Assembly (NCBI GenBank): GCA_010093705.1
Contig: MU006089.1
Coordinates: forward strand, 1,056,455-1,120,454
Length of the DNA: 64,000 nt
Origin: Patellaria atrata CBS 101060
Lineage: Eukaryota > Ascomycota > Dothideomycetes > Patellariales > Patellariaceae
Reading direction: 5' to 3'
The position numbers and the translations under genes were made by a program. The notes beneath the pieces were generated by a model, which did no database searches, was not told where the DNA came from, and was given only the letters and a program-made list of their open reading frames with translations. This document shows positions 47,279 to 58,594 of the stretch, piece by piece. How positions within the stretch are numbered: the stretch's first letter is position 1; each line of letters starts with the position of its first letter.

Positions 47279-49793
47279 ATGGGAGAACGTGAGGCGATGG
47301 AGTATAACGAAAAGGTGGAACGCATAAGGAAGACTGAGTACCCCATGTTGGCTGGTATGTTAACTTCAACTACGTGAATGTGAGTACTGAGATCTTACAG
47401 GTACTACATACCTCGACCATGCGGGAACCACCCTATATGCGAAATCCCTCATAGAACGTTTCTCTGCTAGTATGATCTCAAATTTATACGGCAATCCTCA
47501 CTCGGCTTCCACATCGTCCCAGTTGTCTACGAGGAGAATAGAAGATATACGACTGCGGCTTCTAAGTCTCTTCAATGCTGACCCAGAGACCTTTGACGTG
47601 GTATTCGTGGCGAACGCAACTGCTGGCATCAAACTCGTAGCAGATGGTTTTAGGGATCACGGAACCGGATTCTGGTATGGCTATCATCGGGATGCGCATA
47701 CAAGTTTAGTAGGAGTTCGTGAACTCGCACAGAAGCATCGATGCTTTGGTACGGATGCTGATGTCGAGAGCTGGCTTGAAAAGCCCGAAGAGCTGGATAT
47801 CGCCGCGCTCTTTGCGTATCCCGCACAGTCTAATATGACAGGATATCGCCTTCCTTTAGATTGGTGTAGACGGATACGTGCTCTTTCACAGGAATCTCCT
47901 CGTAGAATCTTTACATTACTTGACGCCGCAGCGCTTGTATCGACTTCCCGACTGGATCTTAATGACTCTGAAGTGGCACCAGACTTTACTGTGCTGAGCC
48001 TCCATAAAATCTTTGGTTTCCCGGACCTTGGAGCCCTGATTGTCCGAAAGGAGTCCGGTACCATTTTGGAAAGTCGGAAGTACTTTGGCGGCGGCACAGT
48101 GGACATGGTCCTCTGCTTAAGAGAACAATGGCATGCCAAGAAGTCAGACACGTTGCACGATCGACTTGAAGATGGAACATTACCAATCCACAGTATCATG
48201 GCTTTAGATGCCGCTATGGATGTGCATGAGAAACTATTTGAATCACTCGATCGCATCGCACAGCATACAGCGTTTCTAGCAAAGCGCCTATACGACGGAT
48301 TATCGAGTCTTCGGCATGGGAATGGACGCTCGGTCTGCAAGATTTACAAAGAGAGCTCTAGTGTCTATGGTGATCCACATAGTCAAGGTCCTATCGTGTC
48401 ATTCAACATTCGTAACAGTGAAGAGGCTTGGGTGAGTAATGGCGAGTTTGAGAAGCTAACTACAGTCAAAGATATCCAAGTACGGACAGGAGGTGTCTGT
48501 AATCCTGCCGGAATCTCGTCCTATCTTGGACTTGCACCCTGGGAGATGAGAGAAAACTTCTCAGCAGGGCAGCGATGCGGGAACGAGTACGATATCCTAG
48601 GTGGTAAACCAACTGGTGTTATCCGGGTTAGCTTAGGTGCAATGAGTACGATCCGAGACATCGATAACTTCCTCGACTTCATACATGACTTCTTCGTGGA
48701 CCTAACAGCGGTATCGGATACAGAAGTCAACTACCCGCTCACTCTACCCCGCGAGCTAGCTAGCTTTTACGTGGAATCACTTACGGTATATCCCATCAAG
48801 AGCTGTGCTGGTTGGAAGATCCCCGTCAATACTCCATGGGAAATTCGAGACGTTGGTCTTGCTTGGGATAGAGAATGGTGTTTAGTTCATGCGGGAACCG
48901 GTACAGCACTGAGTCAGAAACGTTACCCACGCATGGCATTGATCAGACCGTCAATTGACCTAGTGGATGGTGTTATGAGGGTTAGAGTTGTAGGATCTGA
49001 GCATGAGATCTCCGTACCGCTTTCGGCGAATCCAACATATTTCGTCGAGGAGGATGGCTTCCGTAGTCGAACAACCAATGTGTGTGGAGACACTATAACC
49101 GCCAATGAGTACAAGTCTGAAGGACTTTCGGATTATTTCACACAAGCACTGGGTGTGGCGTGTCGATTAGCACGGTTCCCTTCAGTTGGTAACTCCGCAT
49201 TGTCATCCAGACATTCGAAAGCGCATCTACAGCAACACCAACGGTCGTCTACTAGGAATATGCCGGGCGCCTTCCCAGACGGGCGGATAGCAGAGGAGGT
49301 CATGACAAGGCCTATACTCTTGTCGAATGAAAGTCCTATACTGACCATATCCCGTTCAAGTCTCAATCGACTCAACGAACAAATCAAGATGAGTGGCGGC
49401 AAAGCAGCGCAAGCAGAAGTATTTCGAGCCAACATCGTCGTGGCTGAAGATCTCAGATCTGTACCAGGGACTGAGCAACCGTACGTGGAGGATAGTTGGC
49501 GCTATATGCAAATCGGAAATCAGTACTTCCAGATGCTCGGTTCATGCCGTCGCTGTCAGATGGTTTGTGTTGATCAAGAAACGGCTATCAAGAACCAAGA
49601 GCCGTTTGTTACGTTAGTGAAGACGCGGCGCTTTGATGGTAAGGTGTATTTTGGGCAGCATACATGCCATATCCAGGGTTTGGCAGAGTCGTCTACAAGC
49701 GCCCAGTATCCCACTATCAAAGTTGGGGATGCGGTGCAGTCTTTCGGGGTAGATGACGATTTGGAGCGATTTAGGTCTGGTCAAGTAGGATAG
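47279..49793 (+). CDS. hxB: Molybdenum cofactor sulfurase (HxB/MOCOS)
   Basis: PLP enzyme that moves sulfur from L-cysteine onto the molybdenum cofactor, activating xanthine dehydrogenase and nicotinate hydroxylase for purine and nicotinate use. Exons 47279-47354 and 47401-49793 give 822 residues. The N-terminal class V aminotransferase/NifS-like half has TYLDHAGTTLYAKSL, YGNPHSASTSS, the PLP lysine in LSLHKIFGFPDLGALIVRK (about residue 228) and RTGGVCNPAGISSYLG with the acceptor cysteine. The C-terminal half is an MOSC beta-barrel plus MOSC domain (VESLTVYPIKSCAG, then NIVV...WRYMQIGNQYFQMLGSCRRCQMVCVD and FGQHTCH). Three in-frame ATGs (47222, 47279, 47297) could start it; the family usually begins close to EYNEKVERIR, favouring 47279 or 47297. 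Confidence 0.95.
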
Positions 49794-51466
49794 TAAGTGT
49801 TCTTAGTAGCGGTCATATCACTAGAACTAGTTAAAGACATTCATCTCTACGTGTATATATTGGATTTCGGAAACTACGCCGTCAATAAGCCTTTCAGATT
49901 CCGAGATTCAACTTTCACCGGTCACGATATTGGGAACATATGCAGCCGCATGAATAACCATGTCGTACACATGGCATTACGTCGTCGACTGGGTGTAAGT
50001 GCACCGTTGGTTGGTTCATTCTGGGCTTTCGAATCTTCAAAGCCGCTGTCATATATGAGCTACCCGCAATCCCACTCGCAACAATCGGTATGGTAATTGG
50101 TGTATTCTGTTTTGATTGATGTATATAGGACTACTGAAGGGCTATAATGGTCCAAATAGGGAAAGGCGGGTATCTAAGCGCTGTACACCGATGACAGCGA
50201 AGGGGAACGATGACTGGCTCTGCCACTGCCACAGCTCTCTCCTCCAACCCGCAAGCAGGCGCTGGCTTGAGAGCGCATCGCCATTTCTATTCAAACCATA
50301 GATTGGTAAATGTCGGTAGGATATCCAACAGTCATATCCATACTTGGACGACCAAGGCCCCTCGGAAGTGTATGAGGGTGGTAGCGCGCGCAGAAACAAA
50401 ACGAAATAAACAGGTGTAGCGGCTGGAGAAGGTAGGGTAAAAGAAGATAAAATCGAACAGTATGCCGTGAGCACAAAGTTATTTTTCGACACGATCATCA
50501 CTTTTGCATTTGCAACCCTCACACCTGGCTCTCTGGTTAGAGCATCTTATCCCTCTCTTCTTCTCAAACATCTACCTCGTGTTACAGCCTCAATTACGGC
50601 CCCCCATTTGACCTTAAAACATCACCTAGACGGCTGGTCCACGTTGAAAAGGGTGTTTCAGAAACTATTCTGAGAATCCGAACAGTCGTTCCCCAGGACC
50701 TCAACATATTCTTGTCGTCAGCTTTTCGGCCACCAAGGAAAGACGACTGTTTGAAGAGATTCTCATCACCAACCCGACTGGCTTGGAGTGACCTTTTGAT
50801 TCGACCTTGCTGCTGTGCTGCTACGAATCTCATCCAATCAGTTCACAGTTTCTCATTGGAGAACTGTTTTGGTTGTTTCGAGGCACTGCAAGGAGAAGAA
50901 ACGAATCACATCGCAATCTCAAACATCTCAGAGAGAAAGCTGCCTGAGGGATTCACACCCAATCAGACCGACTGACGCTCTCCTCCTTTTTTGTTCTAAG
51001 CCTCGATCATTTTCACTCGTCCGTTTCGGAAAGCAAGTCGACCAACCAGATCCCGTTGAGCCTGGTAGCAATTGGCAAGTCACCCGAAAGAGTCGGCGGC
51101 TGTTTTGCAACACCAGCTTGCTGTTTTAGAACCACTTTTGCCTCTTGGCGTGTGTCTCTGCACACCCAGCTGCAGCTTCGGCCTTGTACGCGCCCATCCC
51201 AAAATAGCCTCAACTCCCACTTGAATCGTGACCTTACCTTGCTCCACAAAGAAACAATCTTGCTTTGGCCAAGGTAAGCTTTTTATTCCAACAAGTACCT
51301 GATAACATATACTTCTTCTCCTTCTTCTTCCTACTCTACCTTTACCTTTTACCTCTTCAACGCGGCTCACCACCGGTTCGTAGGTTATTGTCGCATACTG
51401 TTTGACTGCACGTCATTCGTTAATACGCTTCGGTCACTCCCTCTCCGGAAGCAGCAGCATTCAGTC
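49794..51466. other. Intergenic, hxB 3' region and long leader of the SP/TP-rich gene
   Basis: No supportable gene. From about 50480 the + strand looks like a long transcribed leader: C/T-rich, with a likely leader-intron donor gtaagc at about 51275. Short frames up to about 126 codons overlap on both strands and match nothing. Confidence 0.5.
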
Positions 51467-52153
51467 ATGGCAACCACAACTACGAAACCTCAGCTATCCG
51501 CGCTGAAGACCCCAGCATCCGCCACATTCCCGTCCGAACTGCGCAGTCCTATGGTCGGTACTCCCACATACATTAAACTTGAAGATGGAAAGAAGACACC
51601 GATTACACCACCGGCAGCCTACGTCGACTTCCTTAAGGCTCTATCGCCAGTCCTAATGAGCCCTCTCGCGACAGGACAAAGCACAAAGTTCAACTTTACA
51701 TTCGAGAAGCCACTACCATCAGCTACCAGCGTACCAACGGATAGACCAAGCCCTACAAGAACCTCGTCAGCTCAGTCTTTTGCTTCTACTACTAGCAGTT
51801 GCTGTTCATGCAATCAAGACAAGAAGGAGAACCCAAAGCCAAAGCCAGTTGACTTGAGGGTCGCTGTACCCGATTCACCTTTCACACGTCCTCCTCCCAT
51901 GTCCGCACGCACTCCACGAAGATTACATATCCCGCAAAGCCCTTACTCGCCAGCTGGTATACGATCACCTCTAAGCGCCCATTCAGTTCACTCCCCGTAT
52001 AGTGCAGCAATGTCTCCCCGTGAATACCCTTGGGACAGCGAGACCGGAAGGAAACGTTCCGTTAGCGTCAGACAAGTCGTTACAAGGACCGTCACCTACT
52101 GCTCTACCCCTCTGGACCCAGCGCCAAAGGGTAAGAGGAGAAAGCTCGAATAG
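51467..52153 (+). CDS. Uncharacterised SP/TP-rich protein
   Basis: Single-exon gene, 228 residues, starting MATTTTKPQLSALKTPASATF and ending KGKRRKLE, a candidate nuclear localisation signal. The sequence is disordered and full of Ser/Thr-Pro pairs (KTP, RSP, GTP, ITPP, LSP, MSP, SPYSP, RTP), the minimal target of cyclin-dependent and MAP kinases. One short ordered-looking segment, TPITPPAAYVDFLKALSPVL (about residues 44-63), is the best candidate for a binding helix. A cysteine group, SSCCSCNQDKKENPK, is present near residue 121; KEN is a known APC/C degron, so cell-cycle turnover is conceivable. Family and function unknown. An unusually long, probably spliced 5' leader suggests regulated translation. 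Confidence 0.75.
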   Translation: MATTTTKPQLSALKTPASATFPSELRSPMVGTPTYIKLEDGKKTPITPPAAYVDFLKALSPVLMSPLATGQSTKFNFTFEKPLPSATSVPTDRPSPTRTSSAQSFASTTSSCCSCNQDKKENPKPKPVDLRVAVPDSPFTRPPPMSARTPRRLHIPQSPYSPAGIRSPLSAHSVHSPYSAAMSPREYPWDSETGRKRSVSVRQVVTRTVTYCSTPLDPAPKGKRRKLE

Positions 52154-54582
52154 ACTATATACGATCTCGCACGGCTTACACTTCATCCGTCCATATTATC
52201 TTGCATATGCGTTTTATGCGCTATTACACCTCTATCTTTCCATTTCATTATCTGTCGGCTTCATTTCTAGATTCGATCATCCATATTCCCCACACCGCGA
52301 AGCAATACTTAATACCCATTACCGACAAGGTGTCCTGGCGACCTCTGACCGACACTCATTATCTCATTACTTCTTAGAACTTTACGCCACGGCGTTATCT
52401 GACCCTTTTTTTTTTTTTTTTTATTTCGTTTAGATGGAGAAGAGGAACTTGGGAGGGACACGATTATCATGGCATCTTTTTATGACAAACCCACCGGGGT
52501 AAAATCTATTGGAGTTATTTTTCTGACTTTTTCCTTTTGTCTGTGTTTTTCTTTGGAGAGGGATCACGTTTGAGCTGGCTGGCTAGAGCAGCGACCGGCA
52601 TCGGTAGGAGGAGGAATCAACCTCCACCGTGTTGTGCAGCTCATGAGAACCCCATGACTGCGGTGTTTTCGGCGTCATATTTTTTCATTTTTGTTCATGT
52701 GGTGGAGGGGGTAGATGGGGGAGAGAGGAGAGGTTGTTGGAAGGATGGAGGAAAGTCGTAGCTAACTGCTGTTGCTACTGTTGGTGGCTGTCATTGTCTC
52801 CATTCTTCTACATAGGTCTGACTCGCGCTTCGGACTTTTCGTGGTTTGGTGATGGACTTTACTTTACTTTACTGTGCTGTACGGTCTATCACACACAGCT
52901 ATGGAGTCTATTACAGAGCGTAGAGTACAGCCGCAAATAACAAATATCGTTCAAGACAATTACTGAGTTCTCATTTCTCTTGACTTGCGTGGAACGGTGG
53001 AACAATAACAAAGTAGGTACGTAGATATTGAACTTCGAACCGCGCGCTGCCAGCTCATACTGCACAGTGGGTTATCGAAGTGATGATGTACGCCAATCAG
53101 CTACCGACGGGAGCTGTGTGATGGAGCTTTGTTAAGCGCCCGGTTTTGGGAATCGGAAGGCCAATGGGGTTGGACCGGGGAAAGGTGGGGGGAACTCGGG
53201 GGAACGTTACCTGAAGCCGAGGGGTGGTGAGTGGGTACGTGCAGTTATGTAAACATGCATAAAGTTTTGGGTTGTGAGTTGTGCAGATGTTCAAGGTGGT
53301 CCTACCTGAAGAGAAAGGTGAAATATTCGAAAACTTCATATCGCATATCGATCGGCGAGATTTTTGATGGAGAGGTTGGGAATTTCTCTCTTTTTTGGGG
53401 GGAGAGAAAGGGGGGAAGGGGAGGCAGGGAATATTGGGTTTGAGGTAGTAGTTATGGAAATGACCAAAAAAAAAATCGTGCTGTTTGGATTGGAAATGTG
53501 GTGGGTGATGCGATTTTGTCCGTCTCTATAGACGGGAGTACTCTTTCTCGTCTCGACTCTTGCAAGTCGAGATCCAAGAGTGAACTTTCGAAAAAGTTAT
53601 ATCGCATATAGATCATTGACATTTTTTATGGAGATTTTGGATTGAATGTTTGAGTTACTTCTAAGTAAAGGGTTAAGCATATAATCAAAAAAGAAATTGT
53701 GCGTTTAAGAAGGTTTTTCTTTTTTACTGATAGAGTATACTTCGCCGATGATAGCCGATCACCAGCCCGTCGCTCGCGCCGGCTTCAACCGTATTGCCGC
53801 GGAAGAGCACGCGTCTACTGCATTCGCGTTTGAAGTGAACTTTTCGAAAAAGTTATATCGCACGTGGATCATTTGACATTTTTTGTGGAGATTTTGGATT
53901 TGTTGGTTGAAGTGCTTTTGAGGGAGTGGGGAAGGAAATGACCTAATAATAATAATTCGTGCATTTAGAAGTGTTTAGGCCTGTCCACGGAGTAGGGACG
54001 CTGTAGGGAGTATCCTTCAGCTATGCGAATAATGGTTCGGACGAACTATTGCTTGCCAGCTTGATGATAAGTAATTCTCGGCCCGCATCTCGGGATGGGC
54101 TTTACACGCTGACCTGGGAAGAGAGAGCCTTACCGGTAACGTGTTTACGACACTCATGTTATGAAGAGAAACTGAACTTAAACGTTTTTGAGTACATTTT
54201 TATATCGTACTTCGATCTTCGATATTTCTTATGGAGATTCTAGATAGTTATGCTCAATTGCCTCTTTACAAAGGGTTAAGCAAAAGACCATAAAAAAAAT
54301 TATTCATGCGTTTCGAACGAGTTAACGTACTAAAATACCGCTTCGCACGAACTATCTCTTGAACGCTCGAATAGCCGGTTCTCGGTCCGACCGTGGAAGT
54401 GCACGCGTCTACCGCACCCGCGTCACGGCTTTCCTACGGTACCGTTCCCACTTTAACTTTTGTTGCACGTCGAGACGTATCGCATTTGCACTTCATAAAT
54501 CTTTTTTTTTGGCAACCCTCACTTCTTCTTCTCCATAATAACATGTCTGTTGAATGCCTACATCGAATTCTCGATTATCGCA
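52154..54582. other. Intergenic with degenerate tandem repeat array
   Basis: The left half is the 3' region of the SP/TP-rich gene, with a run of 17 T at 52406-52422 and no gene. The right half, from about 53319, is occupied by four decayed direct repeats up to the start of the NET1/DNT1-like gene. Confidence 0.6.
53319..54420 (+). repeat. Four-copy degenerate direct tandem repeat, unit about 260-340 bases
   Basis: Units begin near 53319, 53580, 53836 and 54173 with variants of gtgaactttcgaaaaagtt then atatcgcatatagatc. Each continues in the same order with ggagattttgga (53630, 53886, 54232; weaker in the first), aagggttaagca or ggaaatgacc, an A-rich run, then tgcgtttagaag (53700, 53960, 54307). 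Units two and four also share agcacgcgtctac near their ends (53807, 54401), and three and four share cgaactat. Copies are diverged, so the array is old. It ends about 160 bases before the start codon at 54583. No coding potential is seen. Confidence 0.8.
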
Positions 54583-54599
54583 ATGCGCCTCCTCATTGA
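54543..54599 (+). promoter_or_regulatory. Upstream ORF overlapping the start of the NET1/DNT1-like gene
   Basis: An ATG at 54543 opens an 18-codon frame (MSVECLHRILDYRNAPPH) that ends in TGA at 54597-54599, 17 bases past the main ATG at 54583, in another frame. If the transcript starts upstream, ribosomes must leak past or reinitiate, which would lower output. It disappears if transcription starts after 54545 or a leader intron removes it. Confidence 0.5.
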
Positions 54600-57500
54600 A
54601 GTCCTCCCATTACGGAACGTTGCAAACTTTCTGCAGAATAACCCAGCCTACGCTCATGTCGCGATCAATGCGGAACCAACATGTTTTAGCTTACCGGTCA
54701 AGCCTGAAGAGACGTTCGCGCAGGTTTGGCAAAGGATTGATGAGAGATATAAGAGAAATTATTTGACGCCTCAGCAAGCTAGGTTGGCAAAACCCTCCCG
54801 ATCTACTAAGCTACATCTACTAATCAAAAAATTTGTGCAGTACTTTCATGATTAAAAAGCTCCAAGACATCTATGACTGCGATCTAGACCTTGATGATAC
54901 CGTTGGCACCACGTTCGAGGGCGAGACCGATCAGAAAAACTTACGGATCCGAGTTACCCAAGCACCTATTGACCGTGAGGTCTCGATCCCGGTTACCTCG
55001 AATCTGAGACCGAGTTTTGTACATAAGAGACCGAGGGGTGAAGATCAGGTGCGGGAGAATAAGAGGCGAAGAATCGAGACTCAGGCGTATGGTGCGCCGA
55101 TTGAGGAGCTACATCCAGATCGACCGGTCCAATCAAGGGAGCCGCCTCCAAAGTTTAGGAATGCGGAAGCTGGTGCGGCGGAAAATGGAAACGACGCCGG
55201 ACATGTGGACATTACTGGATCCGAGGACCAATTGGTTCCTATAATAGTTCGCGATTCTCTTGAGAATGGCCCAGGTTTAGAGGAAGCGCCCCCGCGGGAA
55301 ACTACAAAGACTGAATCTCCAGGAAGAGAAACTAGCGATTTACATGATATCCCGGAATCTCGTCCTTTATCTATTGTCACACCACCTACCCGTCAATCGA
55401 ATGGACCTACCGTGTTTGCAAAACCAAGCATACCAACCTCAGTTACAAAAGGGGCTGAACGTAATAACGGAACACCGTCTGTTTCACAAGGCACTGCACG
55501 TAATATTAAACCAGCGTCGGGTTCAAAAATAATTCGACGTAATATTGGACCGGTGACGATTTCCAAAGAGGGGGAACGCAGGCGGCTCGAGACGCCCGTG
55601 ACAGCAGAGCGGGCAATAGAATTGTTGAAGCAAAGAAGAGTGAGCAAGTCAGGCAGCACACCAGGAAATAGCATCTCCTCGCCGATACTCCAAAAGCCCA
55701 AAAATGACGTTCCAAAGGGTAGACCTACCACTGAGACTGCACCTCGAGATAACAACTCCACTCCGATATCCCACAAAGCCAACGATGATGTACAAAAGCA
55801 TAGACCCAGAACTAAAGAGCCCCGTGCGCACTTATCGTCCCAAATTGCAAGTTCGTCGCCAGTGTCCAGCTTCTCGCATCACAATGAAAAGTTCAACTCT
55901 GAAGATGTCCGCATAATAGCCGAAGGTAGAGCTCGCGGGTACACTTTTGCGGAGATTCGAAAACATCATTTTCCCGATAAAAGCGTTGACTCCGTCAAAG
56001 CGAGATTTTATCGGTACCAGAAGGAAACTAAGAAGACTGGTTCGTCTAAACGCCCACTGGATACAACGGCTGGAACAAGGTTATCAAAGCAAATTGCCCT
56101 TTTGGAAAGTCCGAAAGAGGCCGGAGTTGAAACAAAACTATCAAAACAGAAGGCGGTTATGGAAAACTGGATGTCGAAAGGAAGTGATTCCCAGAGTAGT
56201 CAAGAAACTAGTGAGACATCTGTCGTCGAGAGACGAGAATCATCGCCAGAGGTTGTGATATTGCCTCGTTCTTCCATTCCATCGAGTAGTGCCCGAGTTG
56301 ATTCGTCTCCTAGTCGGAAATTGCCCCCTAAGGTCAACGGTGAGGGTGGTAAGAGAGTCTCTCATGGTGCACATGCCTTCATTAAGCCAAATGATCCTCG
56401 CAAGGGTACACCAAAGATTGCTCCGCAGGGTACGCCAAAGGTAGCTCCGAATTCTCACACCCGGAAAGTTACATCTCCAGATGCTGCGGCTACTCCAAAG
56501 GCTCTTACTTCAAATGTTCCCGCTCTAGGTATTGTCTCTACGGATCTTGCCACTCCTTGGTTTTCCGGTCTGAAAGTTTCCGCCAAGGGGACCCATAAGA
56601 GCTCTCCGAAACCTGAGGCTCCAAATGCTGCTGAAAAAGATAGCGTATCAGAGGTTGCACCAAGCGTCACTCCCAGAGCTACTTCAAAGGCTGTTCCAGA
56701 AACCTCCCCGAAAGCTGCTCCAGAAATAGCTCAAGATGCTTCTTCACAGATTTCTCAAGAGGTTACTGCGAAGGTTACTCCGGAGGTCAAGCCAAAAGCC
56801 ATCACTACAAAGGGCATAAAGGTGGTAGCTTCAAAATCCACTCCAGAGCGTGCTCCAAAACGCGCTCGAAAGATTACCACCAACCTTTCGCCAGAAGTTA
56901 CTCGAGAAGTCATGTCAACTACGGACACTACCTCGAGTGTAGGTGTTTCTTCACATACCAAGGCCACGTCCAATACGGACGCGGATGCCACTCTTCAAGC
57001 AGATGCTGCCCTTTATTCTGCTCCTTGGTCTAGGCATAATGCTATCACGGATGCTGATGCCCCTTCTTGTGATAATAGCTCGGCCGATAGTGCAGCTATT
57101 CTCAATGCTCAGCTTACTCATGCTACTACCCAGTCTGCTAATAACCGAACTGATCACGATGCATCTTCCGTTCATGAGGATGCTATCATCGAGGACGAAT
57201 ATATCTCTAACTACGATGGTACAGCTACTACAGCTGTTGGCCAGACTGCAAATGACCCTATGGATATTGATTCTGAGTCTGAGCGTGATAGCTCGTCTGG
57301 TGACGAAGCCGAGTCCAAAGAAGCTACCTCCCCTGATCAGGAAACTGCCTTCGAAGGCGACCCATCAGTTCAGCAACACGTTCCCTCCAATCGAGATCTC
57401 TCTTTTGCCGACGACACTACGATCAATGATGCCATGGCCGTCGCTAATTATGTGATGAATGGAACCCAGTCCGACGAAGAAGACCTTGCGTCCAACAGCG

Positions 57501-58186
57501 CTCCCTCCACTTCTAAAGATGCCAGCTCCAAACGCGATCCGTCTATCGATCACAATACTGTATTCGTCGATGCCATGTCTGTTGACGGTGAAACGCCTAA
57601 CAGTGCACTTTCCGACGCCTCGGATGCCGTCTCAGACGACGACGCATCTATCGCCTCGGACGCTTCCTCCTCCTCCGCCGCCGCATCCATCATCGACGAA
57701 CAAGCAGAAGAAGCAGCCTCGAAAATCTCAAACAGCGACGAATCCGAAGAGCCCGAATCGGACGACGGTTCTTCTTCAAATGACTCCGACGACAATAACC
57801 CCGCTGCAGACTCCCCCAACGCATCCGACTCCGAAGAATCAACAGCCGCAGCCCACTTCACAACCGCAACCACAGCCGCACCCAATATTCTCCCCTCCAG
57901 CCCTCCTCTCCCGCCAGCACGCTCACAGCCTAAATCCCCCATCCCGCCATCTACAACCCGTTCTCAAACCAACGCCAGCGCAAACAACAGCAACCCCTGG
58001 ACGCAGGTGAAACAAGCCCTGCACACCCAGATCGCGGCGCAGCGGAAGAGGGAAGCGGATCAGCGCCGACAGAGGCAACCGGTTAGGAAGACTGGGGAGA
58101 TGAGTCTGGAGGAGAGGTTGAGTGTTATGTTTCCGAGCGAGGAGGAGAGTACTGAGGATGAGGGGAGCGAAGGTGGGGACAGTTGA
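54583..58186 (+). CDS. NET1/DNT1-like nucleolar protein with CDC14-binding-type N-terminal domain
   Basis: Exons 54583-54782 and 54841-58186 give 1181 residues. The N-terminal 110 residues (MRLLIEVLPLRN, FAQVWQRIDERYKRNYLTPQQA-STFMIKKLQDIYDCDLDLDDTVGTTFE) resemble the domain at the start of yeast NET1 and fission yeast DNT1, nucleolar proteins that tether CDC14 phosphatase and control mitotic exit or cytokinesis. Near residues 418-463 is a SANT/Myb-like segment, SEDVRIIAEGRARGYTFAEI followed by RKHHFPDKSVDSVKARFYRY. Residues about 580-760 are short Pro/Lys/Thr repeats (TPK, APK, SPK, SPE words), and about 860-1080 a long Ser/Asp/Glu-rich acidic stretch, typical of nucleolar scaffolds. The exon junction restores the conserved QQASTF...IKKLQD; its donor is GTTGGC. 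The frame continues upstream without ATG. The family call is from pattern memory. Confidence 0.75.
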
Positions 58187-58594
58187 CGGTGGGGGCTTTG
58201 GGGGGTGCTTGGGTGGTTGGTTTGATGGGGTCGGGTGTGTGGACCAGGGACTGGTGAAGCGCTCGTTGTGGTGAGGGGTGTCTGAGTTGGGTAGATGGGT
58301 TAGACGATGTCTATATGTCTGTGTATGTGCCTGGGTAGAGGATGAGGGCATATGATCTGGTTTGGAGAGTTGTAAATATAGCACTTAATACCGGTCGTGG
58401 GTGGGAGTATAAATCAGGAATCAGAAATCGAAGTTTATGTTTTGAGTCTGTAGTTACAAAAATGAGAAAACATATTACAAATCTCCTGTGCTGATTCATC
58501 CCCTCCCCACGATCTCATCCCATATCATCATAACAAAACACAGCTTTACTCTTCCCACAAATACACACCATCTCCACCTACACCAACACTACAC
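58187..58594. other. Intergenic, convergent 3' ends
   Basis: 408 bases between convergent genes; G-rich on the left, C/A-rich on the right. No gene seen. Confidence 0.5.

Noticed and set aside
47684-48340. 218-codon open frame antisense to hxB
   Set aside because: Lies wholly opposite a well-conserved enzyme domain; no motif of its own.
50526-50545. tRNA D-arm-like string ggctctctggttagagca
   Set aside because: No matching T-arm, anticodon stem or acceptor pairing within 100 bases on either side.
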